Assembly: GCA_002375695.1 (NCBI GenBank)
Contig: DFMO01000008.1
Coordinates: forward strand, 248,001-312,000
Direction of reading: 5' to 3'
DNA: 64,000 bases
Origin: Flavobacteriaceae bacterium UBA3591
GTDB lineage: Bacteria > Bacteroidota > Bacteroidia > Flavobacteriales > Flavobacteriaceae
A program made the position numbers and the translations under genes. A model generated the notes under the pieces. The model saw only the letters and a list, made by a program, of their open reading frames with translations. It was not told the origin of the DNA and did not search any database. Positions 8,432-16,904 of this stretch are shown one piece after another. Within the stretch, counting starts at the first letter, position 1. Every line of letters starts with the position of its first letter.

Positions 8432-9373
8432 ATGGCGCTTTGGTTAAAGGAGAATGATACTTTAAAAAAAGTATTATTTGTGTTGTGCATGGTACTGTGT
8501 ATTCTCGGGTTTGTAAATAGTCCGGTTGCATTGGTAGGTGGTTTTGTTTTTACCTATTTTTTGGGAAATCCATTTTTAGCGCTAAATGCCAAAGCGGTTA
8601 ATTGGCTTTTAAAAATTGCTGTAATAGGTCTCGGGTTTGGCATGAATTTTCAAGAAACCATAAAAGCTGGCCGCGAAGGGTTTTTACTCACTATATTTTC
8701 AATTTTAGCCACCGTTTTATTAGGGTATTTTTTAGGGAAGCTTTTACGAATGAATAGAAAAACAAGCCACCTTGTAAGTTCGGGCACAGCTATTTGTGGT
8801 GGAAGTGCTATTGCAGCGGTAGCTCCTGTGATTGATGCTTCTGAAAAAGATATTTCCATTTCATTAGGCGTAATTTTTCTTTTAAATTCAATTGCGCTTA
8901 TCGCTTTTCCGCCAATTGGTAGTTTTTTAGAATTATCGCAACACGAATTTGGACTTTGGTGTGCCATTGCCATTCACGATACAAGTTCGGTTGTTGGGGC
9001 GGCATACACTTTTGGTGAAGAAGCATTAAATGTTGCAACCACTGTAAAATTGGCACGTGCACTTTGGATTATTCCGCTTTCGTTAGTTTCAGTATTTCTT
9101 TTTAAAGGAAAAGGAAAGCAGCTTAAAATTCCGTATTTTATATTCTTATTTATAGTTGCAATTCTATTAAACAGTTATTTACCAATTCCGGCAGTGGTAA
9201 CCAGTGGTATCACAACGGTATCAAAATCATTGTTAGTGCTCACTCTGTTTTTAATTGGCGCTGGCCTTTCAATAGATAAAATAAAATCGGCAGGGTGGAA
9301 GCCTATGATTCTCGGGATTTCACTGTGGATTTTTATATCCATTAGCTCTATTTTGGCAATTATGTTTATATAG
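8432..9373 (+). CDS. YeiH/UPF0324 family putative sulfate exporter
   Basis: 313-residue inner-membrane protein with about ten hydrophobic helices. The conserved segments GLGFGMNF, SSGTAICGGSAIAAVAPVI and IHDTSSVVGAA are hallmarks of the UPF0324 (YeiH, PSE) family. Some members have been linked to sulfonate-derived sulfite or sulfate export; the transported compound here is not shown by context. The gene stands alone: the AGCS gene is divergent upstream and tRNA-Pro follows with its own promoter. Start MALWLKEN at 8432 is the first ATG after the promoter. Confidence 0.85.
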   Translation: MALWLKENDTLKKVLFVLCMVLCILGFVNSPVALVGGFVFTYFLGNPFLALNAKAVNWLLKIAVIGLGFGMNFQETIKAGREGFLLTIFSILATVLLGYFLGKLLRMNRKTSHLVSSGTAICGGSAIAAVAPVIDASEKDISISLGVIFLLNSIALIAFPPIGSFLELSQHEFGLWCAIAIHDTSSVVGAAYTFGEEALNVATTVKLARALWIIPLSLVSVFLFKGKGKQLKIPYFIFLFIVAILLNSYLPIPAVVTSGITTVSKSLLVLTLFLIGAGLSIDKIKSAGWKPMILGISLWIFISISSILAIMFI

Positions 9374-9395
9374 TATTTATTTCACAATTTTGAAC

Positions 9396-9425
9396 TTGTT
9401 TAAGTTTAAGATTTACTTATTTTTG
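9396..9425 (+). promoter_or_regulatory. Bacteroidetes-type promoter of tRNA-Pro
   Basis: TTG at 9396-9398 and TATTTTTG at 9418-9425 are separated by 19 bp. This fits the -33/-7 consensus of Bacteroidetes sigma-A very well. The expected start is near 9430, about 35 bp before the tRNA. Confidence 0.7.
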
Positions 9426-9464
9426 CGGTTGAAATTTTCGAGAAACTGCAAAATTTCAAAACAA

Positions 9465-9539
9465 CGGGATGTGGCGCAGTCCGGTTAGCGTACACGGCTG
9501 GGGGCCGTGTGGTCGCAGGTTCAAATCCTGTCATCCCGA
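9465..9539 (+). tRNA. tRNA-Pro (anticodon GGG)
   Basis: Cloverleaf read directly: acceptor CGGGATG pairs with CATCCCG (9532-9538); D arm GCGC/GCGT; anticodon stem CACGG/CCGTG with loop CTGGGGG, anticodon GGG; five-base variable region; T arm GCAGG/CCTGT with loop TTCAAAT; discriminator A at 9539. CCA is not encoded. GGG reads the proline codons CCC and CCU. It is a single-gene unit with its own promoter and terminator. Confidence 0.97.
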
Positions 9540-9547
9540 CAGTACTT

Positions 9548-9579
9548 AAAAGACATCGGTTAACCGATGTCTTTTTTTT
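9548..9579 (+). terminator. terminator of tRNA-Pro
   Basis: Perfect palindrome with stem AAAAGACATCGG / CCGATGTCTTTT around a TTAA loop, followed by eight T. It lies 9 bp after the tRNA. Confidence 0.9.
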
Positions 9580-9791
9580 GGTTGACACTTCAGCAGTAAA
9601 ATTGTCGTTATTTAATTGTTGTGCTACGCTATTTTTTATTTTAAATATTGAAAAGCTAAGTTGAAATCTTTAGATAACTCCTAAATAGCTATTGACAATA
9701 CTTTGATAATAAATCTTCATAACTTTTAGAATGACAATCCTTTAAAAGTTGTTATTTTTACCGTTCGAAAAAAATAATTGAAAGATAAATT

Positions 9792-10754
9792 ATGAGCGAA
9801 ACTATTGAAAGAATTAAATGCCTTATTATTGGTTCGGGGCCAGCGGGATACACTGCTGCTATTTATGCAGCTAGAGCAGATTTAAAACCTGTTGTTTACA
9901 CAGGAATGGAGCCTGGCGGACAATTAACTACAACTACCGAAGTTGATAATTTTCCTGGATATCCAGAAGGTGTTGACGGCCCAACGATGATGGTTCAGTT
10001 ACAACAGCAAGCAGAACGTTTTGGGACCGAGGTGAGAATAGGAATGGTGACAAATGTTGAGTTTAGCGATAAAGTAGGAGGAATTCATAAAATTACTGTA
10101 GATAACGCTACCCAAATAGAAGCTGAAACGGTTATTATTTCAACTGGGGCAACCGCCAAATATTTAGGGTTGCCAAGTGAACAAAGATTGCGCGGAGGCG
10201 GGGTTTCGGCTTGTGCAGTTTGCGACGGTTTTTTCTATAAAGGACAAGACGTAGCAATTGTAGGAGCAGGTGATACTGCTGCCGAAGAGGCAACTTATTT
10301 GGCTAATATTTGTAATAAGGTAACAATGTTAGTTCGTAAAGATTATATGCGTGCTTCAAAAGCAATGCAGCATCGCGTAAATAACACCGAAAACTTAGAG
10401 GTATTGTATAATACTGAAGTTGATGAGGTGCTGGGCGATACTGTAGTAGAAGGATTACGAATGGTAAATAATCAAACAGGCGAAAAATCTGAGATAGAAA
10501 TTACTGGATTGTTTATTGCCATTGGTCATAAGCCAAATACCGAAATTTTTAAGGGTCAGTTAGATATGGACGATACTGGGTATATTATTACCAAAGGGAA
10601 GTCTACAAAAACTAATATGCCGGGAGTGTTTGCAAGTGGCGATGTTCAAGATAAAGAATATAGACAAGCGGTAACCGCTGCCGGAACTGGTTGTATGGCT
10701 GCCTTAGATGCCGAAAGATATTTGGCAACTATTGAAACTGAAGTTACAGCTTAG
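9792..10754 (+). CDS. trxB: thioredoxin reductase
   Basis: Flavoenzyme that passes electrons from NADPH through FAD to thioredoxin in the cytoplasm. The 320-residue length is typical. FAD motif GSGPAG (14-19), redox-active pair C141 and C144 in the signature SACAVCDG, NADPH motif GAGDTAAEEA, and the C-terminal FAD segment FASGDVQDKEYRQAVTAAG are all present. Start MSETIERIK at 9792. A 250-bp spacer without an ORF precedes it, holding no clear TAnnTTTG element. A strong bidirectional terminator follows. OxyR is about 5 kb away; no site connecting the two is evident. Confidence 0.96.
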   Translation: MSETIERIKCLIIGSGPAGYTAAIYAARADLKPVVYTGMEPGGQLTTTTEVDNFPGYPEGVDGPTMMVQLQQQAERFGTEVRIGMVTNVEFSDKVGGIHKITVDNATQIEAETVIISTGATAKYLGLPSEQRLRGGGVSACAVCDGFFYKGQDVAIVGAGDTAAEEATYLANICNKVTMLVRKDYMRASKAMQHRVNNTENLEVLYNTEVDEVLGDTVVEGLRMVNNQTGEKSEIEITGLFIAIGHKPNTEIFKGQLDMDDTGYIITKGKSTKTNMPGVFASGDVQDKEYRQAVTAAGTGCMAALDAERYLATIETEVTA

Positions 10755-10773
10755 TTTTATAACATTAGCAATT

Positions 10774-10802
10774 AAAAAAGCCGCTCATTGAGCGGCTTTT
10801 TT
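10774..10802. terminator. bidirectional terminator between trxB and the lipoprotein gene
   Basis: Stem GCCGCTC / GAGCGGC (10780-10786 and 10790-10796), loop ATT, flanked by six A and six T, so it can serve both convergent genes. Confidence 0.92.
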
Positions 10803-10822
10803 GTTATATGCTTGATTGGAAA

Positions 10823-11257
10823 TTATAGTTTAGTAAAGGTCAATAATTCAAGGTCGCCATCACCCCCGCTAATGTCTGAAAGTTCAATTTGCGAATTGCT
10901 TATTGAAACAATTTCCCAATCGTCATTAATTTCATCAAAAGGCGTAGTATTTCCAAATTGCAGTACTAACTCTTCGTCATCGCTAGATGAATTGTCGTAA
11001 TTCCAAGTTCCGTTTTCGGTAAATAAATTGTTTTGAGCTTTTACGGTTCCATCTGTATTAAAAGTAAAATCGAAACTTTCAAATTCTGAAGTTTTATCAG
11101 AATTGCCATCAATTAATCTACTTATAAACCATTTTCCCTGTGGTAAAATAGTTGTTATTTCTTCAAATTCGCTCGTATTTACATCGCCTGCATCGTCACT
11201 AGAGCTACAAGCCGAAGCGATAATTACCGTTAATGCTAATATTAATATCTTTTTCAT
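10823..11257 (-). CDS. lipocalin-like lipoprotein
   Basis: The 144-residue product begins MKKILILALTVIIASAC followed by SSSDD, a lipoprotein signal with the acidic/serine-rich region common in Bacteroidetes. The body (GKWFISRLIDG, FDFTFNTDGTV, NGTWNYDN, LELLTFTKL) has the pattern of small lipocalin-like (Lipocalin_4/5) proteins. The start at 11257 is preferred over an upstream ATG at 11302 because it begins the signal peptide. It would sit in a membrane facing the periplasm or the surface; its ligand and role are unknown. It converges on trxB across a shared terminator. Confidence 0.75.
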   Translation of the reverse strand: MKKILILALTVIIASACSSSDDAGDVNTSEFEEITTILPQGKWFISRLIDGNSDKTSEFESFDFTFNTDGTVKAQNNLFTENGTWNYDNSSSDDEELVLQFGNTTPFDEINDDWEIVSISNSQIELSDISGGDGDLELLTFTKL

Positions 11258-11399
11258 AATTATTTGTTTTGTAGTAAAGATGAAACTTTTATAACAAAAC
11301 AATCTTAACTATTTAATAAATAACAAAGGTCTAACAAGATTTTAGCATTAATTTAAGCTGAAAATGAGCTTCTTATTTGAAAATCATCAAGAATTGTAA

Positions 11400-12119
11400 C
11401 TACATTTTCTTTACACTGCCCGATCTACTTTTATTTGAGTCTACAGATACGGGATTGCCGTAATAATTTATTTCGCCCCCACTCGTGGCGTTGGTTGTTA
11501 ATCTGTCTTTTACGTTAACAATAACTTCGGCACCGCTAGAGGCTTCGGCTTTGCAGCTAATAACTTTTAAATCCTTCGCTTCAATTTCGCTACCACTCGA
11601 GGCATCGGCCTCCAAGTTTGAAGCTTTTCCTGAAATTACCATTTCGGCACCGCTACTAGCTTTTGCAATTAAATTTTCAGAAAAAACCGATACTTCCAAA
11701 TCGGCACCACTACTGCTTCGCAAACTTAAGTTTTGACTTTCCACTACCGAATTTGTTACAACTTCGGCACCGCTACTTGCTTCAATACGGTTAAGCTCTG
11801 TAAAGGTTACAAACACTTTTTTCGCAGTAGAACGGCCAATATTTCCTGAAGTTGAAATTTTTAACTTCCCTCCTTCAATTTCAGTTTCAATATAAGGCAA
11901 CAAATTTTCATCTGCCTCTACAATAATTTGTGGTGTTTCTCCGTGAGTTAAATATACATCAAGCCCCGAACTACCGCGAACTTCGGTAAAATTTGAAGTT
12001 ACTGGGCGTTCTTCGGAAATTACATTTCCATTGCCTCTCTCTCCAGGATTAATATTAAAATTACAGGCGGTAAGTAGTATGGATACTGCTAAAACAAGAA
12101 AAAAATTTGACGATTTCAT
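11400..12119 (-). CDS. head GIN domain (DUF2807) lipoprotein
   Basis: 239 residues with a lipoprotein signal (VSILLTAC, Cys19). The body carries DUF2807 features: RGNGNVISEERPV, FTEVRGSSGLDVYL and then a run of ASSGAE/SSSGAD repeats roughly 20 residues apart, suggesting a right-handed beta-helix of about six turns. It is the last gene of the DUF4870/PadR/PspC cluster, 55 bp after the PspC gene, an arrangement common in flavobacteria. It may act as an envelope sensor or adhesin partner of the PspC protein, but its role is not established. Confidence 0.85.
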   Translation of the reverse strand: MKSSNFFLVLAVSILLTACNFNINPGERGNGNVISEERPVTSNFTEVRGSSGLDVYLTHGETPQIIVEADENLLPYIETEIEGGKLKISTSGNIGRSTAKKVFVTFTELNRIEASSGAEVVTNSVVESQNLSLRSSSGADLEVSVFSENLIAKASSGAEMVISGKASNLEADASSGSEIEAKDLKVISCKAEASSGAEVIVNVKDRLTTNATSGGEINYYGNPVSVDSNKSRSGSVKKM

Positions 12120-12174
12120 ATGTATAGTTTTTAGTTAGTTTTTGTTTTAAAATTTGACAGAATTTGACAGCAAG

Positions 12175-13878
12175 TTATTCTTCAAAATCTTCTTCTACTT
12201 TATCCTTCCAAGTATTTGACTTTTGTAAAGGTAGCGTGTCAATGGATTTTTCAATTAGTATTTCTGTGGTATCTGTTTTCTTAGAAGTCGTTTTAACCAC
12301 ATCGCAATCCAGACAAATTACATCGTCTTTTAAAATTTGAAAATAATGCGATTGGTTTCTGTCTTTATTGAGTTTTCTAAAACTTGAGCGATACGTAAAA
12401 TACGAATTAGCCTCTTTTTTGGGCATAACTACTGTGCCTTCAGGGATAAAAAGAGTAATTTCAATATGCTGGTCGCGATATTTATTTGAAACATTAGTTG
12501 TAAAAAAACCATCGAGAACCAAGTTATTATTTTTAATGGTATAATTATATTCAATTGCTTCGGCGCGTTTTTTTGCGTCTAAACTATTATTGCCTTCAGC
12601 ATTTTTTTCAATTACAATTTTACCTATGGAATCTGTTGTAGACTTTACGGTAAGCAATATATCGGTTGAGTAGATTACTCTTTGGTCGTTGTCGTTATAT
12701 TTTAATTCTAAACCACGTTCGCGACGCACGTTATAACTGTATTGTCTGTCTGCTCGCATATTGATTTGGAGTGTATCTACGTTGCTAATTGCTAAGGTTT
12801 TTTCTTCAATAAAATTTCCGTCATACGCCTGTTCGGTCGCTTGTTTTATTCCTAAAACCGCCAAACTTATAATTGATAGTGCCCAGACTACGATTAGCAA
12901 AATTTTAACCGTAGAACTCATAGGTTTTAAATTGCTAATTAAAAGTTTTAAGCCTAGGATAAATAGTGCAAAAAACGGTATCCCGATTGCAAAAAGGCCT
13001 AATAGTGCAAGTAACCACATTGGGGCGTTGGTAACATCGACCATTGCAAAGTTTTCTAAAATTATGTTATCGCCCCAAAAATCGATAGAACCAAAGGTGA
13101 AAAACGCAATAACAAGTCCGATTATAGTAGATAAGGAAACTATAATTATAAGCGCGCCAATTAGTTTTGCAAAAATCTTAAAAAGGGTAACGAATACGTT
13201 TCCCAAACCCTCAAAAAAACCCGATGTTCCGGTTTTTATTTGGTTGCCATACTTATCGTAGTCTACGTTTTTTACTTTATCGGCAACGTTGTTAAAACCC
13301 TCTTTAAATTTTTTTTCAATGTTTGAAATATTAACGGGTTGCCCAGTCATTTTAAGTTTATCTGATGTTGTGAGTGCTGGAGGAACAAGCACCCACAACA
13401 GGATATAAACTAAGATTGGTGACCCAAATCCTGCCAGAATTAATAAAATCCAAAGCAGTCTTACCCAGATGGCATCGATACCAATATAGTGGCCAAGACC
13501 TGACGAAACCCCCGAGATGTATTTGTTATCTACGTCTCTAAAAAGTTGTTTGTGTGAGGTGCTTCGGTAAGCTTTTTGGTTAGCATGTGGCGGAATATCT
13601 TCAAAAATTTCATCGTCCACTTCATAATCTTCGGGTTGCCCCATTACTGCAATAACTTCATCGAGAATAGTTAAAGTAACAACTTGAGATGTGTTGTCAA
13701 TTTTTTCTGAAAAAAGTTCGGCAATACGGGCTTCAATGTCATGCATTATTTCCTCACTACCGGGTGCACCTTTTAATGATCGTCTTACGGCGGTAAGGTA
13801 GCGCGAAAGTTTGCCGTAGGCATCTTCGTCTATATGAAATGAAGTGCCTGCCAAATTGATATTTACTGTCTTGTTCAT
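12175..13878 (-). CDS. PspC domain membrane protein
   Basis: 567-residue inner-membrane protein. After an N-terminal region of about 110 residues with the KTVNINLAGTSFHIDEDAY motif comes a PspC domain (FRDVDNKYISGVSSGLGHYIG, then two hydrophobic helices) near residues 110-170, followed by three more helices near 230-340 and a periplasmic C-terminal domain. The ATG overlaps the end of the padR gene by four bases (13875-13878), so they are translationally coupled. In other bacteria PspC senses envelope stress; here the PadR partner suggests autoregulation. Confidence 0.87.
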   Translation of the reverse strand: MNKTVNINLAGTSFHIDEDAYGKLSRYLTAVRRSLKGAPGSEEIMHDIEARIAELFSEKIDNTSQVVTLTILDEVIAVMGQPEDYEVDDEIFEDIPPHANQKAYRSTSHKQLFRDVDNKYISGVSSGLGHYIGIDAIWVRLLWILLILAGFGSPILVYILLWVLVPPALTTSDKLKMTGQPVNISNIEKKFKEGFNNVADKVKNVDYDKYGNQIKTGTSGFFEGLGNVFVTLFKIFAKLIGALIIIVSLSTIIGLVIAFFTFGSIDFWGDNIILENFAMVDVTNAPMWLLALLGLFAIGIPFFALFILGLKLLISNLKPMSSTVKILLIVVWALSIISLAVLGIKQATEQAYDGNFIEEKTLAISNVDTLQINMRADRQYSYNVRRERGLELKYNDNDQRVIYSTDILLTVKSTTDSIGKIVIEKNAEGNNSLDAKKRAEAIEYNYTIKNNNLVLDGFFTTNVSNKYRDQHIEITLFIPEGTVVMPKKEANSYFTYRSSFRKLNKDRNQSHYFQILKDDVICLDCDVVKTTSKKTDTTEILIEKSIDTLPLQKSNTWKDKVEEDFEE

Positions 13879-14213
13879 TTTGTGTTTTTTTCGCTAGTTA
13901 CTTTGTTTACGGCTTGTTGTAATTCGTTCCAGGTGCCGTCTAATTCGGTTAAAAAAAGTTTGCCTTTTTCGGTGAGTTCGTAATACTTACGTGGTGGTCC
14001 TCCTGTAGATTCTTCCCAACGATAGGAGAGAAGCCCAGCATTTTTAAGCCTAGTTAACAAGGGATAAATAGTACCTTCCACGACCAGCATTTTTGCATCT
14101 TTTAAGGTTTCGAGTATATCTGAAGTGTAGGCCTCTCCACTGTTTAAAACGGAAAGGATACAATACTCCAAAACCCCTTTTCGCATCTGTGCTTTTGTGT
14201 TTTCAATTTTCAT
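13875..14213 (-). CDS. PadR family transcriptional regulator
   Basis: 112 residues with the PadR winged helix: AQMRKGVLEYCILSVL, then EGTIYPLLTRLKNAGLLSYRWEES and GGPPRKYYELTEKGK. PadR proteins of this size bind DNA as dimers and usually repress their own operon. It overlaps the PspC gene by four bases and follows the small ORF by 6 bp. The likely regulated promoter is upstream of the DUF4870 gene. The inducing signal is unknown; partner genes point to the cell envelope. Confidence 0.92.
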   Translation of the reverse strand: MKIENTKAQMRKGVLEYCILSVLNSGEAYTSDILETLKDAKMLVVEGTIYPLLTRLKNAGLLSYRWEESTGGPPRKYYELTEKGKLFLTELDGTWNELQQAVNKVTSEKNTK

Positions 14214-14219
14214 GTTATT

Positions 14220-14402
14220 CTAATTAAGGTTTTGAACTATTTGTTCGTTTTTTATTGATGAATGTGTATAAAGGCGCTGTAGTGGTTTTTCACAATGGTG
14301 ATTAGTCATTGTGCTTACAAAATTATCTTTTGTAGGCTTATTTGCACTTACGCTTATAAATTGTAATACAATTGCTAGAATATAACTAACGAGTGTGCTC
14401 AT
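14220..14402 (-). CDS. small hypothetical protein in the PadR/PspC operon
   Basis: 60-residue ORF lying between the DUF4870 and PadR genes, overlapping the end of the former by 17 bp. It starts MSTLVSYILAIVLQFISVSA, a plausible signal peptide, and the remaining 40 residues are polar with one Cys. I do not recognise a family. The tight position in the operon supports a real gene, but the C-terminal part is of low complexity and the frame could be fortuitous. Confidence 0.45.
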   Translation of the reverse strand: MSTLVSYILAIVLQFISVSANKPTKDNFVSTMTNHHCEKPLQRLYTHSSIKNEQIVQNLN

Positions 14403-14883
14403 GATTAATAGTTGATTTTTGGTTAGTTTTTATAAATGAAATAGTAAACGGGTAATTGTACAACTTACCCTGTGACGCGTGAATTGCTGCATTTACAACA
14501 GCGTATATTTCAAAAATAAACAGCGCTGTAAGTAAAAGAATAGCCAAGCCAAATAGCGTAATATATCCTGCTATATTTTTAATTGTACCTATTGAAAAGG
14601 AGTGTGCGTTATCTAAAGTTTCTAAAATCGTAAAAATATCGGCTGCAAAAATTATTGCAAAGGGAAGGCAGATTAACCCAATTAAGATTGTGTAAAGCAA
14701 AACACTTAATTGAAAATTAATAGCTTGTTTGCCGTGGTTATCTACAAAAGATTTCTCTTTGTTAAAGCTCCATATTAATAGGGGAGCAATAAAATTTGCG
14801 AAAGGAAAAAAGTATTTTAAAAACGTTGATAAATGAATGAAAACGCTTGTGTTTTTTTGAGTTTCTGTAATTGTAGTGTCCAT
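14386..14883 (-). CDS. DUF4870 membrane protein
   Basis: 165 residues with about four hydrophobic segments. The block FIAPLLIWSFNKEKSFVDNHGKQAINFQLS is the DUF4870 signature, and the C-terminal half has two further helices followed by a short polar tail. It is the first gene of the operon with PadR, PspC and DUF2807, a cluster repeatedly seen in flavobacteria. Function is unknown. Start MDTTITET at 14883. Confidence 0.85.
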   Translation of the reverse strand: MDTTITETQKNTSVFIHLSTFLKYFFPFANFIAPLLIWSFNKEKSFVDNHGKQAINFQLSVLLYTILIGLICLPFAIIFAADIFTILETLDNAHSFSIGTIKNIAGYITLFGLAILLLTALFIFEIYAVVNAAIHASQGKLYNYPFTISFIKTNQKSTINHEHTR

Positions 14884-15017
14884 TGCTAAATATTTTCTTA
14901 TACAAATATATGTCTAAAAGACAGTAGTATGTTACGCATAGTACTATAATTAACATTTATTTAACAAATAGGATTGCAAGAAATTATTGGATATCTTCGT
15001 AAACAAATAATTAGAAA

Positions 15018-15476
15018 ATGAGCCTTTCACCTAAGAAAATTAATACCTATTTGCTGTTTAAATTGCCATCGGCATATTTTACGGGAGTACGTGTAAAATC
15101 TATATCAGAAAACAGTTGTGTAACTACGGTAAAACATAGGTGGATAAACCAAAACCCATTTAATTCAATGTTTTGGGCCGTGCAAGGTATTGCAGCCGAA
15201 TTGAGCACCGGAGCAATAATAATGCAGAAAATAGAACAGAGCGATCAACGAATTTCTATGTTGGTAGCAAATAATAAGGCATCGTTTACTAAAAAAGCCA
15301 AAGGTAGAATAAGCTTTTCTTGTACAGATGGGGCACTAGTAGATAGCGCTATAAAAAAAGCCATTCATACTGGCGAAGGGCAAACAGTTTGGTTAAAGTC
15401 TGAAGGAAAAGACGAGGCTGGCGATGTTGTGTCAATTTTTGAATTTGAATGGACCTTAAAGGTGAAAATTCAATAA
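15018..15476 (+). CDS. DUF4442 hotdog-fold protein
   Basis: 152 residues resembling DUF4442, a hotdog-fold family related to acyl-CoA thioesterases: FKLPSAYFTGVRVKSI, HRWINQNPFNSMFWAVQGIAAELSTG and KASFTKKAKGRISFSC. The enzyme would act on an acyl thioester in the cytoplasm, but the substrate is unknown. It stands alone, with a near-consensus -7 element TATCTTCG at 14992-14999 shortly before the start at 15018. Confidence 0.75.
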   Translation: MSLSPKKINTYLLFKLPSAYFTGVRVKSISENSCVTTVKHRWINQNPFNSMFWAVQGIAAELSTGAIIMQKIEQSDQRISMLVANNKASFTKKAKGRISFSCTDGALVDSAIKKAIHTGEGQTVWLKSEGKDEAGDVVSIFEFEWTLKVKIQ

Positions 15477-15656
15477 CCTTCATTAATACAACTACTTACA
15501 AATTAAAAAGTGTGGTTAACACATTTTTAACAAGAACAATTGCCGTGTTATATTTCAAATATTAGATAATTATTGCTATATTTATTTCAAATTAAAAATA
15601 ATTCTTCGCCTATTGAAAATTTCTACCTAACCTAAATTTTAAAAATTCAATTAGCT

Positions 15657-15854
15657 ATGGCAAGAGCAATGTTTGACTACACCAAAGCCGTACTTGCAAA
15701 AGTAAGTTTTGATGTGAATTTGTTCTGTAAAGAGTTACAAAAAGCTTTAACCCGCTTGCTTCCTTACGAAGTGGAGGAGCTTAAAGTTTGGATAAACTCG
15801 CTAATAAAACAGAATCCACAACTTAATCAATGTTTAATTTATTTAAATCCATAA
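15657..15854 (+). CDS. small conserved flavobacterial protein
   Basis: 65 residues, no signal peptide or membrane segment, with amphipathic helices (FDVNLFCKELQKALTRLLPYEVEELKVWI). I recall near-identical short hypothetical proteins starting MARAMF in other Flavobacteriaceae, so I regard it as a conserved gene of unknown role. It starts at 15657 after a 180-bp leader and is followed at once by a strong terminator, as expected for a monocistronic small protein. Confidence 0.75.
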   Translation: MARAMFDYTKAVLAKVSFDVNLFCKELQKALTRLLPYEVEELKVWINSLIKQNPQLNQCLIYLNP

Positions 15855-15888
15855 AAAAAGCCCTCTGAGAAATCAGAGGGCTTTTTTA
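15853..15888. terminator. bidirectional terminator between the small gene and oxyR
   Basis: Stem GCCCTCTGA / TCAGAGGGC (15860-15868 and 15873-15881) with loop GAAA, flanked by A and T runs on both sides. Confidence 0.93.
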
Positions 15889-15907
15889 GTTTTATTTGCT
15901 AGCCTAT

Positions 15908-16846
15908 TTAGTTTTTCATTGGACTAATAATTTTTACATCTTGAAATGCTATAGCCCCACGAATAACGCCAGATATAATGGAGTGCAAGGCGTTGATAAT
16001 TTGCATTTTTAATTCGCTTTTACTGTAAATTAAACTTACTTCTCGCGCCGGTGAAGGATCTTTAAAATATTTTAAATTTTGAGTAAAGGATTGATCTATA
16101 TCTAAAGTGTGCAAATATGGAAGCAACGTCATTCCTAAACCTTCATTGGCGAGTTTTACTAAAGTTTCAAAACTTCCACTCTCTAATTGAAACTTCTCAC
16201 CTAAATTATTTTTAGATGCTTTGCAAAGATTAATTATTCCATCTCGAAAACAATGGCCATCTTCTAACAACAAAATATCATCAATATCCAAATCGGTTAC
16301 GTCCAATTTCTGTTTCGAACCCAATCGGTGGCTTTCAGGAATGTAGCCTACAAAAGGTTCGTAATAAAGAGGTCGTTCAATAATTTTCTCGTCTCTTAAG
16401 GGCGTTGCCGCAATAGCAGCATCGAGATATCCATCGTTTATTTTGGCAATTATTTCGTCGGTATTTAGTTCTTCTATTTTTAAGTGAACTTTTGGATACC
16501 GATTTGAAAATGTTTTTAAAAATAGGGGTAAAAGCGTTGGCATTACGGTAGGGATAATACCAAGTTTAAAAGTTCCGCCAATAAATCCTTTTTCTTGGTC
16601 TACAACATCTTGCATCCGTTCAGATTCATTTACTATATTTTTTGCTTGTTCAACTATTTTTTTTCCTACTCCGGTAAGTTCTATCGGTTTTTTTGTACGG
16701 TCAAAAATTCGAATTTCAAGCTCCTCTTCCAATTTTTGAATTTGCATACTAAGCGTTGGTTGCGTAACAAATGTTTTTTGGGCAGCCTTGGTAAAATTTT
16801 GATGCTCGGCTACAGCTAATACATATTTAAGTTGGGTAATCGTCAT
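15908..16846 (-). CDS. oxyR: hydrogen peroxide-sensing LysR-type regulator OxyR
   Basis: 312 residues. The N-terminal winged helix (MTITQLKYVLAVAEHQNFTKAA, TQPTLSMQIQKLEEELEIRIF) is followed by a LysR substrate domain. The peroxide-sensing pair is present: C199 and C208 in EDGHCFRDGIINLC, the same numbering as the Escherichia coli protein. It would activate peroxide-defence genes on disulfide formation. No catalase or ahpC lies next to it; trxB is 5 kb away. Start MTITQLKYV at 16846 is the family start. Confidence 0.93.
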   Translation of the reverse strand: MTITQLKYVLAVAEHQNFTKAAQKTFVTQPTLSMQIQKLEEELEIRIFDRTKKPIELTGVGKKIVEQAKNIVNESERMQDVVDQEKGFIGGTFKLGIIPTVMPTLLPLFLKTFSNRYPKVHLKIEELNTDEIIAKINDGYLDAAIAATPLRDEKIIERPLYYEPFVGYIPESHRLGSKQKLDVTDLDIDDILLLEDGHCFRDGIINLCKASKNNLGEKFQLESGSFETLVKLANEGLGMTLLPYLHTLDIDQSFTQNLKYFKDPSPAREVSLIYSKSELKMQIINALHSIISGVIRGAIAFQDVKIISPMKN

Positions 16847-16904
16847 AGTAAGTTATATTTATACAAAGTTAAGTAATTAATCAATATAACTTATAGCTTT
16901 CGGG

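Noticed and set aside
9406..9588. Minus-strand ORF of 60 codons with GMTGFEPATTRPPAV
   Set aside because: It is antisense to tRNA-Pro and its terminator; this is the well-known spurious protein produced from tRNA-Pro genes.
12761..13261. Plus-strand ORF of 166 codons inside the PspC gene
   Set aside because: It is a shadow of a well-supported gene on the other strand and shows no family features.
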